This document shows, one piece after another, positions 16,350 to 23,974 of a stretch of DNA of 64,000 nucleotides. The notes beneath the pieces are model-generated. The model was not told where the DNA came from. It ran no database searches and saw only the letters and a list, made by a program, of their open reading frames with translations. This stretch comes from Bosea sp. (in: a-proteobacteria) (GTDB taxonomy: Bacteria; Pseudomonadota; Alphaproteobacteria; Rhizobiales; Beijerinckiaceae): assembly GCF_023953965.1 (NCBI RefSeq), contig NZ_JAMLIX010000001.1, positions 992,001 through 1,056,000 on the forward strand. Direction: 5' to 3'. Every line of letters begins with the position of its first letter. Positions within the stretch are counted from its first letter, which is position 1. Both the position numbers and the translations under genes were made by a program.

Positions 16350-17131
16350 GCGCGAAACCGGACTGGGACGCCGCGCGATATCTGCGCTTCGAGGACGAGC
16401 GGACACGGCCGTCGATCGACCTCCTCGCCCGCGTGCCGCTCAGCCGGCCGCAGCGCTGCATCGATCTCGGCTGCGGGCCCGGCAACAGCACCGAGCTCAT
16501 CGCGGCACGCTTTCCCGACGCCGTCATCGACGGGCTCGATTCCTCGCCGGACATGCTGGAGAAGGCGAAGGCGCGCCTGCCCGGCCTCGGCTTCATCCTC
16601 GGCGATGTCGCGACCTGGACCGATGCGGCGGGCCATGACCTGATCTTCGCCAATGCCGTGCTGCAATGGCTGCCGGATCATGCCGCCCATTTCCCGCGGC
16701 TGGCGCGCTCGCTCAGGCCCGGCGGCTGCCTTGCCGTGCAGATGCCGAACAACCTCGACGAGCCCTCCCACGCCGCGATGCGCGCGGTCGCAGCGGCCGG
16801 TCCCTGGGCGGTGAAGCTGGCTGCCGCCGCAGGCGAGCGGGCGACGATCGGCTCCTTCGGGGATTACCGGCGCTGGCTCGGCGAGGCCGGCTGCCGGGTC
16901 GACATCTGGCAGACGACCTACGTCCATGCGCTCGCCGGCCTCGACGCCATCGCCGAATGGTTCGCGACCACGGGGCTGAAGCCCTATCTCGACCCGCTCA
17001 CGGCCGAGGAGCGGACCCAGTTCCTCGCGCGCTACCGCGAGCAGATCGCACCGCATTATCCGGTCGAGAGCGACGGCAAGGTGCTGCTGCGCTTCCCGCG
17101 CCTGTTCATCGTCGCGGTGCGCGAGGGTTAG
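16346..17131 (+). CDS. tam: Trans-aconitate 2-methyltransferase-like protein
   Basis: A 261-aa methyltransferase matching Tam: DWDAARYLRFEDERTRPSIDLLARVP, motif I CIDLGCGPGNSTELIAARFP, ANAVLQWLPDH, and MPNNLDEPSHAAMR. Tam esterifies trans-aconitate, a toxic by-product that inhibits aconitase. The start at 16346 overlaps the previous gene by 4 bp (ATGA), making it the fifth gene of the ABC-methyltransferase operon. Since aconitase is an iron-sulfur enzyme, a link with iron supply is conceivable but is inference. An inverted repeat follows at 17168. Confidence 0.88.
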   Translation: MSAKPDWDAARYLRFEDERTRPSIDLLARVPLSRPQRCIDLGCGPGNSTELIAARFPDAVIDGLDSSPDMLEKAKARLPGLGFILGDVATWTDAAGHDLIFANAVLQWLPDHAAHFPRLARSLRPGGCLAVQMPNNLDEPSHAAMRAVAAAGPWAVKLAAAAGERATIGSFGDYRRWLGEAGCRVDIWQTTYVHALAGLDAIAEWFATTGLKPYLDPLTAEERTQFLARYREQIAPHYPVESDGKVLLRFPRLFIVAVREG

Positions 17132-17167
17132 GCGGCAGGTTCCGAGCACTCCCGGTCTGCACCACCA

Positions 17168-17212
17168 CTGTCATTCCGGGGCGTGCCTTTAGGCGCGAAC
17201 CCGGAATGACAG
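17168..17212. repeat. REP-like inverted repeat, probable bidirectional terminator
   Basis: CTGTCATTCCGGG pairs perfectly over 13 bp with CCCGGAATGACAG around a 19-nt loop. It sits between the convergent ends of tam and the aco-like operon. The same arms recur at 49549. Confidence 0.8.
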
Positions 17213-17236
17213 CGGCAGGGCAAGCGTCGCCAGATC

Positions 17237-18499
17237 CTAGACGAGCTGGTCGAGCAGCGCCGCGACGGCCGCGCGGCTCTCCAGCTGCGGCATGTGGCCG
17301 AGGCCCTCGAACAGGTGCAGCGCGATCTGCCCCGGCAGGCCCTGGGCATGGCGGGCCGGGATGATCCGGTCGGCGGTTCCCGCGACGACCTTGACGGGGA
17401 TCGTCTGCCGGCCGAGCGCGCCGCGAACCGAGAAGCGTTGCGTGCCCCCGGCGAACAGGGCGCGCGCGAGACCCGATTGCGCCCGCGCCTGGCGGCCATC
17501 GGCGCGTGCCCGCGCCGCCGCCCTGACGAAGGCGTCGGACAGGCTCTCGGGATCCTGGACGAGCTCGCGCATCCAGATGCGTAAGCCAGCCTCGTCCGTC
17601 GCCGCGGCGAAACCCTCGGTGAAGCCGGCATTGATCTCCGGGCCGAGGCCGGCCGGGGCGATGAGGAAGAGCGAGCGCGCCTCGACCGCAACCCCCGCCG
17701 CGACCGCCGCCGCCACCGCGCCGCCGAGCGAATGGCCGGCGAGATGGGCGACGCCGATGCCGAGCGCCTGCAACTGCGCCTCGGCATGGGCGACGAGGTC
17801 GTCGAACCGCGAGGCCGCAACCTCCACCGCCGCGCCATGGCCCGGCAGATCGATCGAGACGATCGGCATGGCGCGGCGGAAAGCCTGCAGGAACGGCCGC
17901 CAGCTCGCCGTCTCCGCGCCAAAGCCGTGGATCAGCACCAAGGGCGGCCCCTCGCCCTCCCGCCGCAGCCAGGTCGCCCCGGCGGGCGCGGCCGCAGTCG
18001 CGACAGAGGGCGCGCCTTGCGCCGCCTCGACATCGCGCGCCTGCACCCGCCCGCGCGGGCCGGTTCCGGTCACGCGCGTGAGGTCGATGCCACGCGCGCG
18101 CGCCAGCCGCCGCGCCAGCGGCGTGGCCGCGACGGTCCGGCCGGGCGCCGGCGCGCCGGCCGGGACCTCGGTACCAGCCGGTTGCGATGGCGCGGGCGGC
18201 TCGATCGTCGCGGCAACCGGCGCCGGGGCGGCAGGGCTTGCATCGAATCGCGGGGTCTCGCCCTCGCCATAGATCCAGGCGACGACCTCGCCGACCGGGA
18301 TATCGGCATCCTCCGTGCCGGGCGCGCGGACGAGGACGCCGCTCGCCGGCGCATCGATCTCCATCGCCGCCTTGTCGGTCTCGATCTCGAAGAGGACATC
18401 GCCCTTGGCGACGGTCGCGCCCTCATCGGCGAACCAGCGCGCGATGCGCCCGCTCGCCATGTCCATATCGACCTTGGGCAGGATCACTTCGGTCGGCAT
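17237..18499 (-). CDS. acoC: Acetoin dehydrogenase-like E2 subunit: lipoyl domain, E3-binding domain and alpha/beta hydrolase
   Basis: A 420-aa protein with three parts. Residues 1-80 form a lipoyl domain with Lys43 in ETDKAAMEI. Residues 125-160 are an E3-binding domain (TPLARRLARARGIDL, VTGTGPRGRV). From about 175 onward there is an alpha/beta hydrolase with nucleophile elbow GHSLGG (Ser257) and late GTADRIIP and GLGHMPQ motifs. This hydrolase replaces the usual acyltransferase core and defines AcoC of the acetoin dehydrogenase complex. It receives the two-carbon unit from AcoAB. It starts 5 bp after acoB. No E3 (dihydrolipoamide dehydrogenase) gene is in the window. Confidence 0.88.
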   Translation of the reverse strand: MPTEVILPKVDMDMASGRIARWFADEGATVAKGDVLFEIETDKAAMEIDAPASGVLVRAPGTEDADIPVGEVVAWIYGEGETPRFDASPAAPAPVAATIEPPAPSQPAGTEVPAGAPAPGRTVAATPLARRLARARGIDLTRVTGTGPRGRVQARDVEAAQGAPSVATAAAPAGATWLRREGEGPPLVLIHGFGAETASWRPFLQAFRRAMPIVSIDLPGHGAAVEVAASRFDDLVAHAEAQLQALGIGVAHLAGHSLGGAVAAAVAAGVAVEARSLFLIAPAGLGPEINAGFTEGFAAATDEAGLRIWMRELVQDPESLSDAFVRAAARARADGRQARAQSGLARALFAGGTQRFSVRGALGRQTIPVKVVAGTADRIIPARHAQGLPGQIALHLFEGLGHMPQLESRAAVAALLDQLV

Positions 18500-18504
18500 G
18501 GGCT

Positions 18505-19497
18505 TCAGGCCCTCCCGCCGACGAGCTCGCGCGCCGCGCCGAGGATATCGGGCACCTGGGGAACGGTCGCCTTCTCGAGCTCGGGATTGTAGGGCACCGG
18601 CGTCTCGGCACCGCCGAGGCGGCGGATCGGCGCGTCGAGATAGTCGAACGCCTCGCTCTCGGCGATCATGGCGCTGACCTCCGCACCGACGCCCAAGGTC
18701 TTGACGCCCTCGTAGACGCAGAGCAGGCGCGAGGTCTTCTTCACGCTGGCGATCACCGTCTGCGTATCCATCGGCCGGATCGTGCGCAGGTCGACGACCT
18801 CGACGTCGATGCCCTCGGCGGCCAGCGTCTCGGCTGCCTCCAGCGCCTTGTGCACCATGATCGCGGTGGCGACGATGGTCAGGTCACGGCCCTCGCGCCG
18901 GACCGCCGCCTTGCCGATCGGCACGGTGTAATGGCCTTCCGGCACCTCGCCCTTCATCTTGTAGAGCAGCTTGTGCTCGAAGATCATCACGGGGTCGGGA
19001 TCGGCGATGGCCGCGAGCAGCATGCCCTTGGCATCGTGCGGCGTCGCCGGCTGGATGACCTTGAGGCCGGGCACATGGCCGAACCAGGCTTCCAGGCTCT
19101 GGCTGTGCTGGGCCGCGGCACCCGTGCCGGAGCCCGCGGGAAAGCGCATGACGAGCGGGACCGAGACCTCGCCGCCGAGCATATAGCGCATCTTCGCCGC
19201 CTGGTTGACGATCTGCTCCATGGCGAGCGTCGCGAAATCGGAGAACTGGAACTCGAAGATCGGCCGCATGCCGGTGACGGCGGCACCGACCGCGACGCCC
19301 GCGCCGCCGAGCTCGGAGATCGGCGTGTCGCGCACCCGCTCGGGGCCGAAGCGCTCGATCAGGTCGCCGGTCACCTGGAAGGCGCCGCCATAGACGCCGA
19401 TGTCCTCGCCCATCAGGAAGACGCGCTCATCCGCCTCCATGGCGATCGCCATGGCTTCCTGGATGGCCTGGGCGTAGGACAGTTCGCGGGGGCTCAT
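18505..19497 (-). CDS. acoB: Acetoin dehydrogenase-like E1 beta subunit
   Basis: A 330-aa transketolase-like beta subunit of a thiamine-diphosphate 2-oxoacid/acetoin dehydrogenase. Visible blocks are YAQAIQEAMAIAMEADERVFLMGED, RVRDTPISELGGAGVAVGAA, FQFSDFATLAMEQIVNQAAK and VVDLRTIRPMDTQTVI. It pairs with AcoA to form the thiamine-dependent E1 that cleaves acetoin or a similar ketone. The ATG overlaps the acoA stop by 4 bp. The length is typical of AcoB and PdhB. Confidence 0.9.
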   Translation of the reverse strand: MSPRELSYAQAIQEAMAIAMEADERVFLMGEDIGVYGGAFQVTGDLIERFGPERVRDTPISELGGAGVAVGAAVTGMRPIFEFQFSDFATLAMEQIVNQAAKMRYMLGGEVSVPLVMRFPAGSGTGAAAQHSQSLEAWFGHVPGLKVIQPATPHDAKGMLLAAIADPDPVMIFEHKLLYKMKGEVPEGHYTVPIGKAAVRREGRDLTIVATAIMVHKALEAAETLAAEGIDVEVVDLRTIRPMDTQTVIASVKKTSRLLCVYEGVKTLGVGAEVSAMIAESEAFDYLDAPIRRLGGAETPVPYNPELEKATVPQVPDILGAARELVGGRA

Positions 19498-20507
19498 CGG
19501 CTCACTTCCGTGTAGACGTAGCGCGCGACCTCACTGACGAGCGGAGCGGGGCTGTCCTTGGCGAAGTCGATCCCTTCGGCGATCTCGCGCTCGACCTCGG
19601 CGCCGAGCTCCGCGATCGCTTCTTTCGTCAGCACGCCGTAATCGAGGAGCTGGGCCTCGAAGCGGCCGATCGGATCGCGCTCGATCCATTCCTCGATCTC
19701 GGCCTTGGTGCGGTAGCGGTTGCGGTCGCTCCTGGAATGGCCGCGATGGCGATAGGTCTTGCACTCGATCAGCGAGGGCCCCTCGCCGGCGCGGGCCCGC
19801 GCCACCGCCGCGACGGAGGCCTCGGCCACCGCCGAGAGGTCGTTGCCGTCGACGGTGACGCCCGGCATGGCATAGGCCGCCGCGCGATCGGCGACGTTGG
19901 CGACCGCGGTCGAGCGGGCCGTCGAGGTCGACATGCCGTAGCCGTTGTTCTCGCAGACGAAGACGACCGGCAGCTTCCAGAGCGAGGCCATGTTGAGCGC
20001 CTCGTGGAAGGCGCCCTCGTTGTTGGCGCCGTCGCCGAAGAAGGAGACGACGACGTCGTCGCGCTTCTGCATCTTGAGCGAGAGCGCGGCTCCCACCGCG
20101 ATCGGGATGCCGCCGCCGACGATGCCGTTGGCGCCGAGATTGCCCTTCGACACGTCGGCGATGTGCATCGAGCCGCCGCGGCCCTTGCAATAGCCGGTGG
20201 TCTTGCCGAAGAACTCGGCGAACATGCGCTTCACCTCGGCGCCCTTGGCGATGCAATGGCCGTGGCCGCGATGGGTCGAGGTGATCTGGTCGCGATCGGT
20301 CAGCGGCAGGCAGATGCCGACGGCGGAAGCCTCCTGCCCGATCGACAGATGCATGGTACCGTGGACGAGGCCGCGCATATAGCTCTCCTCGGCTCCCTCC
20401 TCGAAACGCCGGATCAGATACATCTGCCGCAGCGCGTCCCGCAGGATCTCAGCCGAAAAATGCCGGAAGGCGAAGGGGCGGTTATCGGCTTCCCGTGTCC
20501 TGGCCAT
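19494..20507 (-). CDS. acoA: Acetoin dehydrogenase-like E1 alpha subunit (thiamine diphosphate-dependent)
   Basis: A 337-aa E1 alpha subunit. The thiamine diphosphate motif GDGANNEGAFHEALNMASLW lies near residues 165-185, ending at VCENNGYGMST. Flanking blocks are YMRGLVHGTMHLSIGQEA and the activation-loop-like YRHRGHSRSD. The start is MARTREAD at 20507; upstream frame belongs to the neighbouring oxidoreductase. It is 4 bp after that gene and overlaps acoB, so a single mRNA is expected. PDH alpha subunits look similar; the hydrolase-type E2 favours the acetoin type. Confidence 0.88.
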   Translation of the reverse strand: MARTREADNRPFAFRHFSAEILRDALRQMYLIRRFEEGAEESYMRGLVHGTMHLSIGQEASAVGICLPLTDRDQITSTHRGHGHCIAKGAEVKRMFAEFFGKTTGYCKGRGGSMHIADVSKGNLGANGIVGGGIPIAVGAALSLKMQKRDDVVVSFFGDGANNEGAFHEALNMASLWKLPVVFVCENNGYGMSTSTARSTAVANVADRAAAYAMPGVTVDGNDLSAVAEASVAAVARARAGEGPSLIECKTYRHRGHSRSDRNRYRTKAEIEEWIERDPIGRFEAQLLDYGVLTKEAIAELGAEVEREIAEGIDFAKDSPAPLVSEVARYVYTEVSR

Positions 20508-20511
20508 GGCG

Positions 20512-21837
20512 TCAGGCCGCGTCGGTGAAGGCGGCGTCGGCCTGGTCGAGCCGCCGGCGGATCTGGGTGATGACGAAGCTCTCCTCCGGCGCGCAGTTCG
20601 CATAGCTCAGCCGCTCGCCAGCCTTCACAGGCCGCGTCACCCGCGCCTTCTCGGCCAGGCCGAGCGGCAGGGCGCCTTCGGAGCGCGCCTGGCTCCAGGT
20701 CATGGCGAAGCCGCGATAGTCGCGCTCGCCGATCTTGCCGAGGACGTCGCCGGGCTGAAGGTCGCGCTTGGCCACGCCGACGCATTCGGCCACCGGCCGG
20801 TCGAGCGGCTCCATGTCCGGCCGGCCGCCGACCACCGCGCGGATCGCCGAAAGCGGCACCTCGAGGCTCGTCAGATGATAGGGACGGAAAATCGTGTAGC
20901 ACGGGCCCGGCCCGACCTTGAGATCGGTCATGCGCTCGAGCACGCGCGGATGGCGCGGCTTGACGATGCAGAAAACGCCGGGCGCGACGCCCTTGCCGAT
21001 CGAATAATCGACGACGCCGCTGCGCGTCAGGATGCCGCCGTCGGCCTTGGGGCAGAGCACCCGGGCGAGCTCGTCGCGCGTCGCGGCCGGCCCGTGCATG
21101 CCCGGCACGTCGGGAACGAGGCCGGTGGCGTTGGCGAGCGCCACCATCTCGATCATCGTCTTGGAGCCGTCGACGAACTCGACCAGCATGCGCGCGTTCA
21201 TGTTGCGGCGGCGCGCCTCCTCTTCGTATTCCTCCGGCATCGCGTCGAATTTGAGCGGGTTGTTCTTGCCCTTGCCGGCCGCGACGATCTCGAAGCCGAG
21301 CGCCTGGGCGAAGCCGACGATCTCGAGCGCGGCGGCGGGCTCGTCGCCGGCAGCCCCGGTATAGACCACGCCGGCCTTGCGCGCCTGCGCCTTGAGATGG
21401 CGGCCGATGGTGATGTCGGCCTCGACATTGAGCATCACGACATGCTTGCCGTTGCGGAAGGCTTCGAGCGCGATCAGCGTGCCGATATTGGGATTGCCGG
21501 TGGCGTCGATCACCACATCGACGCGGCCGGCCGCGCAGAGCGCCTTGAAATCCTGGGTCAGGGCGACCTTGCCGGCCTCTATCGCCGTGTCGATGCCGCC
21601 GGCGTTGCCGGCCTCGGCGATGTCGCCCTGCGCATGGCCCGCCAGCGTCAGCGCGTCGCGGGCGGCCTTGAGATCGATCTCGCAGAGGGCGCCGAGGCGG
21701 ACGCCGGGCATGAGCGCCAGCTGCACCACCATGTCGGTGCCCATCTGGCCGGCGCCGGCAAGGCCGATGGTGACGGGCCCCTGTGCTTCAGCACGCGCCG
21801 CAAGCTCCGCGCCCAGACCCACCTTGGCAACCGTCAT
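20512..21837 (-). CDS. NAD(P)-dependent oxidoreductase with C-terminal SAF domain
   Basis: A 441-aa protein. The N-terminal Rossmann domain has GLAGAGQMGTDMVVQLA near residues 24-40 and resembles homoserine dehydrogenase-like enzymes (VVIDATGNPNIG, HVVMLNVEADITIG). The last 100 residues look like an SAF domain (RDLQPGDVLGKIGERDYRG, VTRPVKAGERLSYAN). Relatives occur in sugar-alcohol and sugar-acid gene clusters; the substrate is unknown. It lies first in line before acoABC with a 4-bp gap, so it should feed or use a metabolite of that complex. The start at 21837 follows GGAAGG. Confidence 0.78.
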   Translation of the reverse strand: MTVAKVGLGAELAARAEAQGPVTIGLAGAGQMGTDMVVQLALMPGVRLGALCEIDLKAARDALTLAGHAQGDIAEAGNAGGIDTAIEAGKVALTQDFKALCAAGRVDVVIDATGNPNIGTLIALEAFRNGKHVVMLNVEADITIGRHLKAQARKAGVVYTGAAGDEPAAALEIVGFAQALGFEIVAAGKGKNNPLKFDAMPEEYEEEARRRNMNARMLVEFVDGSKTMIEMVALANATGLVPDVPGMHGPAATRDELARVLCPKADGGILTRSGVVDYSIGKGVAPGVFCIVKPRHPRVLERMTDLKVGPGPCYTIFRPYHLTSLEVPLSAIRAVVGGRPDMEPLDRPVAECVGVAKRDLQPGDVLGKIGERDYRGFAMTWSQARSEGALPLGLAEKARVTRPVKAGERLSYANCAPEESFVITQIRRRLDQADAAFTDAA

Positions 21838-21894
21838 CGTCCGCCCTTCCTTCAAGCAGCACCGCTCGCCCCGCCAGGCTTCGCGATCCTTATC

Positions 21895-21926
21895 GAACAT
21901 AGATGTGTCGTTCAATACATTTGTTC
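21895..21926. promoter_or_regulatory. Possible operator between sorC-type regulator and oxidoreductase-aco operon
   Basis: GAACA and TGTTC half-sites face each other across 22 bp in an AT-rich stretch about 60 bp upstream of the oxidoreductase ATG (minus strand). Position fits an operator for the adjacent SorC-family protein; only the outer five bases are symmetric. Confidence 0.3.
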
Positions 21927-21972
21927 AGATCCGGGCGGGTTCGGAGCGCAAATCGCAGCCCCGGCGCCGCGA

Positions 21973-22947
21973 TCATGCGTCGGCCAGCAGCGCCTCGGCC
22001 GCGCTTTCGTCGGTGATCAGCGCCTTCGCCGCGCTGGCGCGCAGCGCCGCGCGGATCGCATGCTCCTTGTCGGCGCCGCCGGCCGCGATCGCGACGAGGC
22101 CGATCCCGGCGAGATCGGCCGGGCTCACCGCCATGACGCGGCGGTTGACGGGATGGTCGACCAGCCGGCCCTCGGCATCGATGAAGTGGCAGAGCAGATC
22201 GCCGACGGCGTGCGCCTTGCGCAGCGAGGCGAGATCGGCCCGGGGCAGCAACCCTTCGCGGAAGAGCGTGGCATTCCCCTGGACGTCGCCGACGCTGACG
22301 AGCGCGATGTCCGCGGCCCGGGCCCTGTCGCGCAGCTCGCGCAGCGTCGGCTCGCGCCAGAGCGCCTCACGGATTTCGGGCTGCGCCACGAAGACCGGCG
22401 CGGTGAGCTGGAAGCAGTCCGCGCCGAACAGATCGGCGACGCGACGCGCCACGGCGGAGGGATTGATGCTGCGCGAATGCGTCAGCCCGCCCAGGAGCGA
22501 GACCACCGACATCCCCTCGATCGGGCGCGGCTGCATGCCACGCAGCGCCAGATGCAGGGTCTGGCCCCAGCCGACGGCGACCGACAGGCCGTCGCGCAGC
22601 CTGTCGGAGAGCCAGGTTCCCGCCGCATGGCCGACGAGCGCGGCCGTGCTGTCGGGATCGCGCGCGCGCGGCACCACCACAGCCTCCGCGAGGCCGAAAC
22701 GCCCGATCAGGCCGCGCTCCAGCGCGACCTGCCGGGCCGCGCGTCCATCGATCCTGATCCTGATCAGGCCTTCGGTGCGCGCCGCGGCGAGCATGCGGAT
22801 GATCTTGATGCGGTTGAGGCCCAGCGTCTCGGCGATCTGTTCCTGGGTCAGGCCCTCGACATAATAGAGCCAGGCCGCCCGGACCTTGTCGTCGGCGACG
22901 AGCGTCTCGTTCTCCGCGCCGGGCGCCCCTTCCATCGAACCGTCCAC
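21973..22947 (-). CDS. SorC/DeoR-family sugar-binding transcriptional regulator
   Basis: A 324-aa regulator. The N-terminal helix-turn-helix is AAWLYYVEGLTQEQIAETLG, then LNRIKIIRMLAAARTEGLI. The remaining 260 residues form the sugar-phosphate-binding SorC domain (VGHAAGTWLSDRLRDG, VAVGWGQTLHLALRGM, DLLCHFIDAEGRLVDHPVN). These regulators sense phosphorylated sugars or polyols and control the next operon. It is encoded directly upstream of the oxidoreductase-acoABC genes on the same strand, which points to a carbohydrate-derived substrate. A second ATG at 22935 could be the true start. Confidence 0.88.
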   Translation of the reverse strand: MDGSMEGAPGAENETLVADDKVRAAWLYYVEGLTQEQIAETLGLNRIKIIRMLAAARTEGLIRIRIDGRAARQVALERGLIGRFGLAEAVVVPRARDPDSTAALVGHAAGTWLSDRLRDGLSVAVGWGQTLHLALRGMQPRPIEGMSVVSLLGGLTHSRSINPSAVARRVADLFGADCFQLTAPVFVAQPEIREALWREPTLRELRDRARAADIALVSVGDVQGNATLFREGLLPRADLASLRKAHAVGDLLCHFIDAEGRLVDHPVNRRVMAVSPADLAGIGLVAIAAGGADKEHAIRAALRASAAKALITDESAAEALLADA

Positions 22948-23074
22948 GGCCGCTCCGCCACCCGCACCGAACCGGCCCCTACTTCATCCGAGTCCAGGCA
23001 TAATGCAACCGCCGCACAGGCCTGCGTCACGCCGCCCGCTTCCGCCGGAAAGCGTCCGGCGATAAGATGACGCC

Positions 23075-23251
23075 ATGTCACAGGCAGACCCGACACCGCA
23101 GGTCGAAACCGGCGCCATGAGCCGGGCTGGCCTCGCGCTCATCGGCGCGGGCTTCCTCGGCCTGCTCATCGCCGGCCTGCTCCTGTGGTGGCGCGAGGGC
23201 GACCGGCTCTTCACCGACGGTCTGATCGCCGCCATCGTCGCCTGTTTCTAG
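23075..23251 (+). CDS. Small membrane protein (58 aa), unrecognised
   Basis: ATG at 23075 opens a 58-codon frame: a short polar N-terminus (MSQADPTPQVETGAMSR), one strongly hydrophobic span (AGLALIGAGFLGLLIAGLLL) followed by WWREGDRLF, then a second hydrophobic patch near the end. The stop TAG is formed by the first bases of the repeat at 23249. It precedes the Sco1 gene on the same strand, so a role in respiratory membrane assembly is possible but unproven. Coding potential rests on hydrophobic pattern and position only. Confidence 0.6.
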   Translation: MSQADPTPQVETGAMSRAGLALIGAGFLGLLIAGLLLWWREGDRLFTDGLIAAIVACF

Positions 23252-23352
23252 AGCATTTCCGCGTTTCTTCGAATCGCGAAAATGCTCTAACCTTTTATTT
23301 TGTCGCATTTTCTTCACGCGAACCGGTACCCACTTCGCTCGAAAATGCTCTG
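23249..23352. repeat. Rhizobiales-type interspersed palindromic repeat, copy 1
   Basis: The element begins TAGAGCATTTCC and ends CGCTCGAAAATGCTCT. Its left half is a hairpin (AGAGCATTT with AAATGCTCT); its right half contains CGCATTTTCTTCACGCGAA. A near-identical element is at 56418-56520; the right halves differ at only a few bases over about 48 bp. Confidence 0.9.
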
Positions 23353-23377
23353 GAAGCCCCTGGGGAAGCGCCTTACC

Positions 23378-23971
23378 GTGAACCGCCGTCTCGTCCTGCC
23401 TCTCGTCGTCTTCCTGGTGGGCGCGCTGGCGCTCGCCGCCGCCGCGATCCTGACCTTCTCGCCCGGCCGGGGCGGCGGAAACGGCACGGCGAGCGTCGGG
23501 GGGGCCTTCACGCTCGTCACGCAGGACGGCAAGCCGCTGTCGGACGGCGATCTGAAGGGCGCGCCCTTCCTGGTCTTCTTCGGCTTCACCCATTGCCCGG
23601 ACATCTGCCCGACCAAGCTCTTCGAGATCTCCGAGGCGCTGAGGGCCGCGGGCGAGAGCGACAAGGCGCAGCGGCTCAGGGCGCTGTTCATCACGGTCGA
23701 TCCCGAGCGCGATACGCCCGACGCGATGAAGAGCTATCTTGGCTCCTTCGATCCGCGCATCGTCGGGCTCAGCGGCGACCGGGCCGCGATCGACGCGGTG
23801 ATCAAGGCCTATCGCGCCTATGCCAAGAAAGTCCCGCTGAAGGACGGCGACTACACCATGGACCACACCGCGCTCGTCTATCTGATGGGCAAGGACGGCC
23901 GCTTCATCGGCTCCTTCAACATGGAGCAGCCGCCGGCCGATGCCGCCGCCGAATGGCTGCGGCATTCGTGA
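23378..23971 (+). CDS. Sco1/SenC/PrrC family copper chaperone
   Basis: A 197-aa membrane-anchored thioredoxin-like protein. One N-terminal span (LVLPLVVFLVGALALAAAAI), copper-binding Cys73 and Cys77 in THCPDICPTK, and His163 in MDHTALVYLMG. Sco proteins insert copper into the CuA site of cytochrome c oxidase or act as periplasmic redox sensors. GTG at 23378 is taken as start, because the ATGs further upstream (23300, 23345) lie in the repeat element and would encode repeat-derived residues. The gene ends 3 bp before the convergent glycosyltransferase stop. Confidence 0.88.
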   Translation: MNRRLVLPLVVFLVGALALAAAAILTFSPGRGGGNGTASVGGAFTLVTQDGKPLSDGDLKGAPFLVFFGFTHCPDICPTKLFEISEALRAAGESDKAQRLRALFITVDPERDTPDAMKSYLGSFDPRIVGLSGDRAAIDAVIKAYRAYAKKVPLKDGDYTMDHTALVYLMGKDGRFIGSFNMEQPPADAAAEWLRHS

Positions 23972-23974
23972 CGG

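Noticed and set aside
20506..23070. 854-aa plus-strand frame opposite the oxidoreductase and SorC genes
   Set aside because: Antisense shadow spanning two well-supported minus-strand genes; no domain can be recognised.
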